Assembly: GCA_016218155.1 (NCBI GenBank)
Contig: JACREQ010000038.1
Coordinates: 1-64,000 of the forward strand
Direction: 5' to 3'
DNA from: Bacteroidia bacterium
Lineage (GTDB): Bacteria > Bacteroidota > Bacteroidia > Bacteroidales > GWA2-32-17
DNA length: 64,000 nt
Numbering within the stretch: the stretch's first letter is position 1; each line of letters begins with the position of its first letter. The notes beneath the pieces are model-generated. The model saw only the letters and a list, made by a program, of their open reading frames with translations, did not search any database and was not told the DNA's origin. The position numbers were made by a program, and so were the translations under genes. This document shows, piece after piece, positions 50,933 through 59,896 of the stretch.

Positions 50933-53900
50933 TTAATACTTTGATAAGCTTACTCTGCCCGAATAAACAATTTCTCCCCCCTTTGCCCCAGCACCGGGTC
51001 CAGTTTCTATATGCCAATCTGCACACTTTAATAATAGCGGTTCGTGACTAACACAAATAATAGAACTTCCTTTTTTTATAATTTGCTGAAAAAGATTTAT
51101 TAATTTTTCAATATCATAAGCATGAAGTCCCCCAGTTGGTTCGTCAAGCAAATAAAGTGTTTTACTTTTTAAAGATTCCGAAATTGCCTTTACTAATTTT
51201 AACCTTTGCATTTCACCGGTTGACAAAGTATTTAAAGGTTGCCCAAGTGTTAAATATCCCAATCCAATTTGTTCAATTAATTGCAATATCGAATTAAATT
51301 TTGCTTTGTTCTTCTCGGCTAAGTTCTTTTCGAAAAATAATTTAAGTTCAGAAAAAGATATATTTAACAAATCGCCTATTGAAAAACCATCTATTTTTAT
51401 TAATAAAACTTCTGAATTATATCTAAATCCATTACAAATTTCACAAGGCACTTTTGCATCAGTAAAATAATCAAGGCTTACAGATATACTTCCCGCTCCT
51501 AAGCAATTAGGACATTGCCCATCTTTCGTGTGATATGAAAAATGCGATAATTTATAGCTTTTTGTTACACCTTCTTTCGATTTTGCAAATGTGTCGCGAA
51601 TTATATCAAATATTTCAAGATATGTAGCCGGAATGCTTAAAGCAGATTGAAAGGGCATTTCCTGCTCAACAGAAACTATCTGTTCAAATTTATTAAACCC
51701 TGAAATATTCTTACAGTTAACAGGTTTTTCGGCTAAATACGATTCGTAAATAACATCGTTCAGTAAACTTGTTTTTCCACTTCCGCTAACTCCAGAAATT
51801 ACAACAAACCCACCTTCGGGAATTTCTAAATTAATTTCTTTTAAATTATTTGCAAATGCCTTTTCTATTATAATTCCCTTTGTTAAAGAGAAATTAAATG
51901 GCAATACTTCTGATTTTTTTCTTTGAGATAGAACTCTGTCTGGAACTCCTTTTGCAATAATACTTCCTCCTTTTTTACCTCCTTCTGGTCCAAGTTCTAT
52001 TACATAATCTGAGATTGAAATTAGTTCCTCTGATTGTTCTACCATTACGACAGTATTTCCTGCATCTTTTATTCCTGTTATAACTGATTTAATTTTTGAC
52101 AAATCATTAGAATGTAACCCGAAAGATGGTTCGTCAATTAAATATGTAATTCCTGTTAATCCCGAACTTAGTCCGGCAGCTAATTGCAATCGCTGAAATT
52201 CGCCACCAGAAAGACCTGAAAGAATTCTATCAATAGAAATATATCCAAGTCCTACATTTAATAACGGTTCAAGCAAAGCTATAATTTCTTTAGAAATAGT
52301 TAGAGTAATTGAGCTTTGTTGTTGAGTTTTGAAATTAATTAAAAACTTATTGTCATTTAATAGATAATAACATTCTTCAATAGGTAATGCTGAAAACTCT
52401 GAAATATCCATACCTGCAACAGTTACAGAAAGAGATTCCTGATTTAATCGTTTACCATTACATACAGGACATTTTTCATGTCTCATTAAAGAAAGCATCG
52501 CTTCACCACGACCATCTTCATGTTTTCTAAAATATTCATCATTAACAAGGTTCACAAATCCTTTCCACTCTGTTTTAAAATTATGAGTTCCTTCAACATT
52601 TCCACGTTTATAATTCCAATCTACATCGAACATTCCGGAATGACCATACATTGCAATATTTTTCTCTCCTTCTGATAACAATTGCCACGGTTTATCATAA
52701 TCAATGCCTAATGATTTACCAACTGTTATTAACGCAGCAACATATTGTCCGAATGGATCTCCATAAAATTTTCCGGTTTTTGACCCATTCATTGCACCAT
52801 TAATTAGTGACAATTCTTTATTAGAAACTAATTTATCCGGATCACATGTGGTAACATACCCCATTCCCTTGCAATCTTGACATGCACCTGATTCGTTATT
52901 AAAAGAAAAAGAAGATGCTAAAAGCTGGTTTACTCCTTCAGGATATTTTCCGGCGCGACTATAAAGTAGTCGTAACAAATCATAAATCCCTGTAAAAGTT
53001 CCTACTGTTGAACGGGGATTTGAACTTACTCTTTTCTTTTCAATACTTACCGATGGTGTTAAACCAAAAGCTGAAACAACCTCAGCATTTCCTGTTTTTC
53101 CTATAAATTGTCGGATATAAGACGAAAGACTATCATTAAACCGTCGCTGACTTTCTGCATTTAAAGTATCAAAAACCAATGAGGATTTACCACTTCCAGA
53201 GACTCCACAAACTGTTGTTATGCTGTTTAATCGAAATGCTAATTTTAAGTTTTTTAAATTATGAGTAGTTATTCCGTTTAGTTCTATTTCTTCTTTGAAA
53301 GAAGAGTGGACATATGTTTCATTTTTTTGCGAAAAACAACTAAGCTTTTCACCATCATTTGCAATATGTTTTTTTAGTTCTATTCCGGTAATACTATTTG
53401 TACAATCAATAAGTTCTTTAGGAGTTCCTGAAAATAACAATTGCCCTCCATTTTCACCACTTCCCGGACCAAGATCAATAACGTGATCAGAAGATAAAAT
53501 AAAATCAGGATGATGTTCAATTGAAAGAACAGTATTTCCTTTTTCTATAAGCTTTTGTAGCGCTAAAAGTAAAACTTTAATATCGGCTAAATGAAGCCCG
53601 GTTGTTGGCTCATCAAGAATATACAGAATTTTTCCTGTTGAAGTTTTGGCAAGTTCTGTTGCAAGTTTTACGCGTTGAGCCTCACCACCAGAGAGAGTAT
53701 TACTTGATTGACCAAGTTTAATATAACCAAGCCCCAAATCAAGTAATACCTGTGTGTATTGTGTTATTTTATTTTCTTTCTCAAAAAACTCATGCGCTTC
53801 TTTTATTGAAAGCTCAAGTACTTCATATATATTTTTGTCTTTGTATTTAATTTCAAGAGTTTCTTTATGAAATCGCTTTCCATCACATTCTTCACATACC

Positions 53901-55816
53901 ACTTCAACATTTCCTAAGAAATGCATTCCTACTTCCTGCACTCCAGCACCCTCGCATGCTTCACATCTTCCACCTTTAACAACAAAAGAAAACTGTCCTT
54001 TTTTATAGTCACGTTTTTGTGATTCTGGCAATGCGGCAAATAGATCACGTATGTAATCTGACATACCGGTATAAGTAGCCGGATTGCTCTTTGGTGTTCG
54101 TCCAATCGGGGATTGGTCTAAATGAATAACTCTTTTGAAAATTTCTGTGCCATTTGTTTTATTTGCTACAGACTTTTCTATTAATTCATCTATTAAACTT
54201 GATTTACCACTACCCGATACTCCTGTTATTACATTAAAACAATTTGCTTTAAATTCTACAGTAATGTTTTTAAGGTTGTGTTTTATTGCGTTTGGGATGC
54301 CAAAAGCATTAATTTTCGTAACAATACTCCTGCCAGATAATGGTTCGACTCCGCTCACCATGACATTACTGGCAGGTCGTTGCTCAGTATGACTATAAAT
54401 AAATTCTTCTTTATTTATTAGAAAATTATGAGTTCTACTATTTGGCAAATCACTTTTTAAAAACTCTTCAAGACTTCCGCTAAAAAGAATTTCGCCTCCA
54501 GCTTCACCTGATCCGGGACCAATATCTATTATATAATCTGCTTCAAGCATTGTTTGTCTGTCGTGCTCAACAACGATTACGGTATTTTTATTTTCAACCA
54601 GAGATTTAATTACTTTCATCAATCGTTGATGGTCTGCAGGATGCAATCCGGCACTTGGCTCATCTAAAACATATAGCACATTTCTTAAACCTGTAGCAGC
54701 CTGATTACCTAATCTTATTCGTTGATATTCTCCACCAGAAAGGGTTGTGGATTCGCGATCTAACGACAGATAACCTAATCCCAAATTCATTAAAATCTTT
54801 GACCGATTTAAAATAAGTTCCCGAACAGGATCAACAATTTCCTTTTCTTGTACTGATACTTTAAGATTAGTAAAATATTCAAAAATCTGATTAATGTTAT
54901 ATTCTGTAAAATCGGAAATACTTTTTCCCCATAAATAAACAGAAAGTGATTGATCGCTCAACCTTTTTCCATTACACTTATTGCAATTAACCGATTTAAC
55001 AAATCGAAGAATGTTTGGATTTCTGTCGCGCTTAAGAATTTCTTCCATCACGGGTAAAATTCCTTTATAAAAACCTTCTTCACGTGGTTTGGCTGTAATG
55101 CCTGTCCACTTCATTCGCGACTCCAAAGTGTGTTTGCCAAATGGAATTTTGATTTTCTCTGTTCCGTTCCAGATAATATTTTTCTGGTAATCCGTCAACT
55201 CATTCCATGGAATATCTACATTAAACCCTTCAGCATTGCAAACATCGTTCAAAACATCAATTGTTACCTGAGAATAAATAATGTAGCCATTTGGGGTTGA
55301 CAAAACCATGCACCCCTGTCGCAATGTTTTTGTGGAATCTGAAATAATTAAGTCAGGGTCTATTCTGTCTTCTACACCCAACCCCTTACAAATCGGGCAT
55401 TGTCCTTGAGGAAGGTTAAAAGAAAAAAGGCTTCGATTTATTTTTAAATTTTCGACTTCAGTTTTACCAAGTCTTGCAAATAAAAGTCGTAAATAGTCAT
55501 AAAGTTCAGTTAATGTTCCAACTGTAGATCGTGGGTTTCGTACCGAATTCTGTTGATTTACTGATATAATCGGGAAAAGACCTTTTATTTTATTTACATG
55601 TGGCTTTCTAAGCTTTTTTCCTGCCTGCTGACTCCCAGCTAGAAAATTTTCTAAAAATAATCGTTGACCTTCTCTACAAATAACATCATACACAAGACTG
55701 GATTTACCACTTCCTGAAACACCTGTAACAACAGTTAACTTATAATGCGGTATTTTAACACTTACATTTTTTAAGTTATTTTCGTTTGCGTTTTCTATTA
55801 TTATTTCTGGATTCAA
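50933..55816 (-). CDS. Quadruple-ABC UvrA-like protein lacking UvrB-binding regions (1627 aa)
   Basis: This is two UvrA-like units fused in tandem, with four ABC ATPase domains. Walker A motifs lie at about residues 32, 539, 874 and 1344 (GVSGSGKSS in the first three, GVSGSGKTS in the fourth). Signature motifs lie at about 360 (LSGGEYQR), 708 (LSGGEAQR), 1207 (LSGGEFQR) and 1533 (LSTGEMQR). Walker B-type LDEPSAGLH, LDEPTTGLH, IDEPSFGLH and LDEPTGGLH follow. Each half keeps CxxC zinc modules (CPICKGLG/CNKCNGKR, CEACEGAG/CEECDGKR, CQDCKGMG/CPVCNGKR, CPNCLGAG/CEICNGFR). Where UvrA has its first zinc finger and UvrB-binding domain, these units run straight from LLFARLG or LLYSRAG to SFSFN. It therefore resembles UvrA paralogues thought not to work with UvrB. 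The start is TTG. Confidence 0.9.
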   Translation of the reverse strand: MNPEIIIENANENNLKNVSVKIPHYKLTVVTGVSGSGKSSLVYDVICREGQRLFLENFLAGSQQAGKKLRKPHVNKIKGLFPIISVNQQNSVRNPRSTVGTLTELYDYLRLLFARLGKTEVENLKINRSLFSFNLPQGQCPICKGLGVEDRIDPDLIISDSTKTLRQGCMVLSTPNGYIIYSQVTIDVLNDVCNAEGFNVDIPWNELTDYQKNIIWNGTEKIKIPFGKHTLESRMKWTGITAKPREEGFYKGILPVMEEILKRDRNPNILRFVKSVNCNKCNGKRLSDQSLSVYLWGKSISDFTEYNINQIFEYFTNLKVSVQEKEIVDPVRELILNRSKILMNLGLGYLSLDRESTTLSGGEYQRIRLGNQAATGLRNVLYVLDEPSAGLHPADHQRLMKVIKSLVENKNTVIVVEHDRQTMLEADYIIDIGPGSGEAGGEILFSGSLEEFLKSDLPNSRTHNFLINKEEFIYSHTEQRPASNVMVSGVEPLSGRSIVTKINAFGIPNAIKHNLKNITVEFKANCFNVITGVSGSGKSSLIDELIEKSVANKTNGTEIFKRVIHLDQSPIGRTPKSNPATYTGMSDYIRDLFAALPESQKRDYKKGQFSFVVKGGRCEACEGAGVQEVGMHFLGNVEVVCEECDGKRFHKETLEIKYKDKNIYEVLELSIKEAHEFFEKENKITQYTQVLLDLGLGYIKLGQSSNTLSGGEAQRVKLATELAKTSTGKILYILDEPTTGLHLADIKVLLLALQKLIEKGNTVLSIEHHPDFILSSDHVIDLGPGSGENGGQLLFSGTPKELIDCTNSITGIELKKHIANDGEKLSCFSQKNETYVHSSFKEEIELNGITTHNLKNLKLAFRLNSITTVCGVSGSGKSSLVFDTLNAESQRRFNDSLSSYIRQFIGKTGNAEVVSAFGLTPSVSIEKKRVSSNPRSTVGTFTGIYDLLRLLYSRAGKYPEGVNQLLASSFSFNNESGACQDCKGMGYVTTCDPDKLVSNKELSLINGAMNGSKTGKFYGDPFGQYVAALITVGKSLGIDYDKPWQLLSEGEKNIAMYGHSGMFDVDWNYKRGNVEGTHNFKTEWKGFVNLVNDEYFRKHEDGRGEAMLSLMRHEKCPVCNGKRLNQESLSVTVAGMDISEFSALPIEECYYLLNDNKFLINFKTQQQSSITLTISKEIIALLEPLLNVGLGYISIDRILSGLSGGEFQRLQLAAGLSSGLTGITYLIDEPSFGLHSNDLSKIKSVITGIKDAGNTVVMVEQSEELISISDYVIELGPEGGKKGGSIIAKGVPDRVLSQRKKSEVLPFNFSLTKGIIIEKAFANNLKEINLEIPEGGFVVISGVSGSGKTSLLNDVIYESYLAEKPVNCKNISGFNKFEQIVSVEQEMPFQSALSIPATYLEIFDIIRDTFAKSKEGVTKSYKLSHFSYHTKDGQCPNCLGAGSISVSLDYFTDAKVPCEICNGFRYNSEVLLIKIDGFSIGDLLNISFSELKLFFEKNLAEKNKAKFNSILQLIEQIGLGYLTLGQPLNTLSTGEMQRLKLVKAISESLKSKTLYLLDEPTGGLHAYDIEKLINLFQQIIKKGSSIICVSHEPLLLKCADWHIETGPGAGAKGGEIVYSGRVSLSKY

Positions 55817-55935
55817 ATCTTTATATTTTGGGTTGAAATTAGAAAATTTTCTTCAAAATATTTTTATAACTCGATTTATAAAGTTTAAAAACACATTTAT
55901 TTTTTTATTTAATTTGCTTTTGAAAACCAAAAACT

Positions 55936-56334
55936 ATGAAATACAAACAAGCTAAAAACCGGTTTGCCTGGCATGTGCTGTCTATGCCGGTAATTTACAG
56001 CATGATAATTCCACTGGTAGTTCTCGACATTTGGATTGAAGTATACCATAGAATATGCTTTGCTGCATATGGTATTCCTTATGTAAAAAGAGGCAAATAC
56101 GTTAGAATTGACAGACATAAGCTACAATATCTTAAACCTTTTGAAAAATTTAATTGTATGTATTGCGGTTATGCAAACGGGTTACTTCAATACTCGTGTG
56201 TAATAGCTGGCGAAACAGAAAAATACTGGTGTGGAATAAAACACAAGCCTGATAATGAGTTTTGCGAGCCTCAACATCATGCAGATTTTATTCCATATGG
56301 TGATGAGGAAGCATATAGGAAATTACAAGTCTAA
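55936..56334 (+). CDS. Conserved hypothetical protein with cysteine motifs (132 aa)
   Basis: The protein opens MKYKQAKNRFAWHVLSMPVIYSMIIPLVVLDIWIEVYHRICFAAYGIPYV, a membrane-associated segment of one or two helices. A soluble part follows with KFNCMYCGYANGLLQYSCVIAGETEKYWCGIKHK and a further Cys in EFCEPQHHADF. The CxxC plus C, C and C with two adjacent histidines could bind a metal, but I know no function. The ATG at 55936 is well placed. It is convergent with the Na/Pi cotransporter gene, whose stop lies 3 bases away, and divergent from the UvrA-like gene. I recall similar uncharacterised proteins in other bacteria, but cannot name a family. Confidence 0.75.
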   Translation: MKYKQAKNRFAWHVLSMPVIYSMIIPLVVLDIWIEVYHRICFAAYGIPYVKRGKYVRIDRHKLQYLKPFEKFNCMYCGYANGLLQYSCVIAGETEKYWCGIKHKPDNEFCEPQHHADFIPYGDEEAYRKLQV

Positions 56335-56337
56335 GAT

Positions 56338-58383
56338 CTAATTAATTCCTTTCAGCAATATTCTTGCAATATTAGATGCATGACGATTTATTGCATTAAA
56401 CATTCCCAGCAATTCCATATGAAACCGGCTGCTATCAACTGATTGCCGAACCTCTCCTGCAAGTCTTAAAAAATGACTTTTTTCAAGTTCAATTGCTAAA
56501 TCACTGTATTTCTTTCCTTTTCTATTAATGACTTTTGCTTTTTCTAAATTCACATCTCTAAATACTTCTATTGCACGTGACAATTGCTTTTGACATCGAT
56601 TATGAAAATCAACTATTTCCTTTTTTCCCTCATCGCTCAAGCTATGGCCACACACAACCCATTCTTTGGCTTTTGACAAAAGATTTACAGCAACAATATC
56701 CGCCATTTGTTCAAGTTCCTTAACAACAGATAACATTTGAAATGCTTCATTTGTGTTTTCTTCATGAACATTTAAACGACTGATTTTTACCAGATATTCT
56801 GAAATTATATCTCTTAAATAATCAACCTGTTTTTCATTTTTTTCAACTTCCGGTATAACGTTTCCTTCATTTAACAGAAACGGTAACAATACATCATTAA
56901 CCATATCCTGAACTATATGTGCCATTCGTATTGTTTCCTGTTTTGCAAGGTTAAGCGCAAGTGGCGGAGTAGATAAAAGATTATCATCAATAAACTGAAC
57001 TGAAAGAAAAGTTTGAGTATCGGTTTTTTTTGTTGGAACAAGTTTATCAATAAACTTTGCAAATAAACTTGTTAATGGAAGTGAAATAATTGTTAGACCC
57101 AAATAAAACAATGTATGCGAATTTGCTATTTGTCTTGGAATTGCAACAGAAACACCTGCAGTAGCTTCTGAGACAGAAACAGACCTAACAATCTCTGCAA
57201 AAGCAGGAATCCACCAAACAATTAAACCTGCACCAATAATTCTGTAAACGGTATGAGCAACAGCAACTTTTTTGGCTTCTGTAGAAACCCCAACAGCAGC
57301 AATAATTGCTGTAACAGAAGTCCCAACATTTGCACCGATTAAAAGTGGAATTGACGCTTCTAATGAGAGTAATCCTTGCGAACCAAGAATTATTACTATT
57401 CCAATAAATGCACTTGCGCTTTGTGTTATGGCAGTAAAAATTATTCCTGCAAGAACGCCAATTAGTGGATTTTCCATTTCAAGCAAAGCATCTATTACGG
57501 GCTGAAAGGTTTTAAGTGGAGCAATTGATTCTGACATTAACATTAAACCCAAAAACAATAATCCCAATCCAGTTATTATTTGCCCCAAATGTTTAAAATA
57601 ATGCCGCTTTGCAAAAAAATTAAGAATAAAACCCACAGCAACAAAAGCCAATGCATATTTACTGATATTTAGAGCAACAAGTTGAATAGTAAGCGTAGTT
57701 CCAATTGCAGAGCCTATTATAACCGGAACAGTTTGTCGGAATTTCATAAGCCCTGAATCTACAAAGCTTATAAGCATTACAGACATTGCACTACTGCTTT
57801 GGATAACCGTAGTAATAAATGATCCAATTCCTAAACCCGCAAGTCGGTTTTGTGTGAGATTACTTAAAATGGTACGCAATTTATTCCCGGCTGCACGCTG
57901 TAAACCATCACTTAAATAATTAATACCAAATAAAAATAATCCCAACCCTCCAAGCAAACCAAATACAACCCACCACGCCCAATAATTATTTCTAACTGTA
58001 GCTTTATATGCAAGTATTCCTGAGTTTGTGTCATTTGTTAAGGATGCTGCTAATAAATAATCACCCGATTCCTCAGCAGGTAAATAATTAAACTCGGCAA
58101 TCCCATTATTATTTGTAATTATGGTTGCAGGAGAGACTATTCCTTTATTATTTATATCCGGAGATAATAAAACTTTTAACTCTACAGATACTCCAGAAAC
58201 CGGATTACCTTTTTCTGAAACTAAAACTTTTATTGTTTTAAATAAATGCTGACCTGAAGTTACTACTTGATTATCTCCACAATAATTTAACGAATCTTTT
58301 ATTGTTGGCTTAGACAAAACATTTTGGCCACTGACAAAGCCGGTAAAAAAAAGTAAAACAAAAATAAAAGTTATACTTCTCAT
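56338..58383 (-). CDS. Na/Pi cotransporter (NptA-like) with exported N-terminal Ig-like domain
   Basis: A signal peptide (to about residue 19) is followed by an exported beta domain of about 110 residues (IKVLVSEKGNPVSGVSVELKVLLSPD, ITNNNGIAEFNYLPAEESGDYLLAASL) of Big_1-like type. The transporter begins at about 140 (GLLGGLGLFLFGINYLSDGLQRAAGNKLR) and carries the repeated QSSSA (VIQSSSAMSVMLISFVDSGL) and QSASA (AITQSASAFIGIVIILG) motifs of the PNaS family. A PhoU-like helical tail fills residues about 490-675 (MAHIVQDMVNDVLLPFLL and onward). It should import phosphate with sodium or act in phosphate balance. The N-terminal domain is not a usual part of NptA and may sense or bind something in the periplasm. 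Confidence 0.88.
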   Translation of the reverse strand: MRSITFIFVLLFFTGFVSGQNVLSKPTIKDSLNYCGDNQVVTSGQHLFKTIKVLVSEKGNPVSGVSVELKVLLSPDINNKGIVSPATIITNNNGIAEFNYLPAEESGDYLLAASLTNDTNSGILAYKATVRNNYWAWWVVFGLLGGLGLFLFGINYLSDGLQRAAGNKLRTILSNLTQNRLAGLGIGSFITTVIQSSSAMSVMLISFVDSGLMKFRQTVPVIIGSAIGTTLTIQLVALNISKYALAFVAVGFILNFFAKRHYFKHLGQIITGLGLLFLGLMLMSESIAPLKTFQPVIDALLEMENPLIGVLAGIIFTAITQSASAFIGIVIILGSQGLLSLEASIPLLIGANVGTSVTAIIAAVGVSTEAKKVAVAHTVYRIIGAGLIVWWIPAFAEIVRSVSVSEATAGVSVAIPRQIANSHTLFYLGLTIISLPLTSLFAKFIDKLVPTKKTDTQTFLSVQFIDDNLLSTPPLALNLAKQETIRMAHIVQDMVNDVLLPFLLNEGNVIPEVEKNEKQVDYLRDIISEYLVKISRLNVHEENTNEAFQMLSVVKELEQMADIVAVNLLSKAKEWVVCGHSLSDEGKKEIVDFHNRCQKQLSRAIEVFRDVNLEKAKVINRKGKKYSDLAIELEKSHFLRLAGEVRQSVDSSRFHMELLGMFNAINRHASNIARILLKGIN

Positions 58384-58467
58384 AAAGTATTTAAGAGTCA
58401 GTTTTAATATTCAAACCTACATTTTTTTGAAGATTTCACAAAATTAATATTTAATAAGTGCCTTAAA

Positions 58468-58496
58468 TACTTAAAGTTTAAAGTACTTAAAGTTTA
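58468..58496. repeat. Short direct repeat in intergenic region
   Basis: TACTTAAAGTTTA occurs at 58468-58480 and 58484-58496, 16 bases apart, in the 241-base divergent region between the Na/Pi gene and the PLP enzyme. It could be a pair of regulator sites, but the AT-rich context makes chance repetition possible. The remainder of this gap holds no gene. Confidence 0.3.
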
Positions 58497-58601
58497 TTAA
58501 AAAAATCTGGGGCAATTCACAATCAGTTATCTCGAGCTTAAATTATTTTTTTGTCTAAATTATTACTTTACTCTATTTCGCTATATTTTATAACAGAACA
58601 T

Positions 58602-58609
58602 TATCTTTG
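58602..58609 (+). promoter_or_regulatory. -7 box (TATCTTTG) for the Cys/Met PLP enzyme
   Basis: TATCTTTG matches the Bacteroidota -7 consensus and lies 15 bases before the ATG at 58625. A weak TTTC lies at 58576-58579. The leader is therefore very short. Confidence 0.5.
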
Positions 58610-58624
58610 CAAAAAATTTAAATA

Positions 58625-59806
58625 ATGGAAAATACAAACAGTGGTTTTAACACAAAACTGATTCATGCAGGTGATGCTCACGATCAGTGGGGAAGTGCAG
58701 TAACTCCTATTTATCAGACTTCAACTTTTGCTTTTAAAAATGCAAAACATGGTGCAGATTGCTTTGCCGGCAAAGAAAAAGGATTTATTTATACCAGAAT
58801 TGGCAATCCAACAATTGAAGCCTTAGAAAAAAAGGTAGCGGTTTTAGAAAATGGTTTTGGTGGAATCGCGTTAGCGTCTGGAATGGCTGCCGTTACTGCT
58901 GTTTACATGACTCTTTTATCAAAAGATTCACATGTGTTAAGTACAAGTGCTGTTTACGGTCCGAGCCGAAGTGTTTTAGAAACTCATTTCATGAAATTTG
59001 GAGTTGAGTGCACATTTGTTGACACTTCAAATATCGAAAATATTGAAAAAAATATTCGCCCAAATACAAAAATGCTTTATATCGAAACCCCTGGCAATCC
59101 AACTATTTCTATTACAGATATTGCTGCATGTGCTGAAATTGCTCACAAACATGGAATTCCGGTTGTTGTTGACAATACTTTTTGCAGTCCATATTTACAA
59201 AAACCTTTAGACTTAGGTGCAGATATAGTTTTACATTCTATAACCAAATTCATTAATGGACACGCCGACGTTGTTGGTGGAGTTATAATTGCAAAAGATT
59301 CAGAAATGTATGCAAAACTTCGTAAAACAATGGTTTACATGGGTGGCAACATGGACCCACATCAGGCATATTTGGTAGTGCGTGGTATTAAAACTCTTAC
59401 AATTCGTATGGATCGCGCTCAGGAAAATGCAATTAAAATTGCAGATTATTTAGAAGCACATCCAAAAGTTGAAAAAGTAATGTTTCCTGGACTAAAATCA
59501 CATCCACAATACGAACTTGGAAAAAAACAAATGAAAGGTCCGGGTGCTATGATCAGTTTCGAACTTAAAGGTGGATTTGAAGCAGGTGAAATTTTAATGA
59601 ATAATGTAAAAATAGCTATGCTAGCTGTTTCACTTGGTGGAATAGAAACTTTAATTCAACATCCTGCATCAATGACACATGCGGGAATGGGAAAAGAAGG
59701 CAGATTGGCGGCAGAAATCACCGACGGACTAGTTCGTTATTCGGTAGGAATTGAAGACGTTGAAGATTTAATTCAGGATTTAGACCAGGCTTTAGCAAAA
59801 ATTTAA
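58625..59806 (+). CDS. Cys/Met-metabolism PLP-dependent enzyme (cystathionine/methionine gamma-lyase family)
   Basis: The 393-residue enzyme is of fold type I. The N-terminal part shows FNTKLIHAGDAHDQWGSAVTPIYQTSTFAF and YTRIGNPTIEALEKKVAVLE. The PLP ring contact is ALASGMAAVTAVY, the nitrogen-binding Asp is in VVVDNTFCSPYLQ, and the PLP lysine is in LHSITKFINGHADVVGG. The C-terminal part has VSLGGIETLIQHPASMTHAGM and RYSVGIEDVEDLIQDL. Candidates are methionine gamma-lyase, cystathionine gamma-lyase or gamma-synthase, and O-acetylhomoserine sulphhydrylase. The loop that in Pseudomonas methionine gamma-lyase holds the active-site Cys (YGCT) here reads YGPS, so methionine gamma-lyase activity is doubtful. 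It has its own -7 box. Confidence 0.88.
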   Translation: MENTNSGFNTKLIHAGDAHDQWGSAVTPIYQTSTFAFKNAKHGADCFAGKEKGFIYTRIGNPTIEALEKKVAVLENGFGGIALASGMAAVTAVYMTLLSKDSHVLSTSAVYGPSRSVLETHFMKFGVECTFVDTSNIENIEKNIRPNTKMLYIETPGNPTISITDIAACAEIAHKHGIPVVVDNTFCSPYLQKPLDLGADIVLHSITKFINGHADVVGGVIIAKDSEMYAKLRKTMVYMGGNMDPHQAYLVVRGIKTLTIRMDRAQENAIKIADYLEAHPKVEKVMFPGLKSHPQYELGKKQMKGPGAMISFELKGGFEAGEILMNNVKIAMLAVSLGGIETLIQHPASMTHAGMGKEGRLAAEITDGLVRYSVGIEDVEDLIQDLDQALAKI

Positions 59807-59823
59807 CAAGAATAAATTCCAAA

Positions 59824-59856
59824 TCTCAATCCGCCTCGGCGGAACAAATTCCAATT
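59824..59856. repeat. Short extragenic element with TCCGCC-T-CGGCGGA palindrome
   Basis: Between the PLP enzyme and tyrS a small G+C-rich palindrome (TCCGCC-T-CGGCGGA, with CGCC/GGCG pairing) is framed by AAATTC-type repeats, in a region otherwise AT-rich. It may act as a terminator or be a remnant of a dispersed element. Confidence 0.3.
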
Positions 59857-59896
59857 TAAAAAGGAATAATAATTAAGATTTAGCAAAAACAACCCT

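Noticed and set aside
59807-59896. tRNA or small RNA gene between the PLP enzyme and tyrS
   Set aside because: No cloverleaf or CCA end is visible; only a short GC-rich palindrome in AT-rich DNA.
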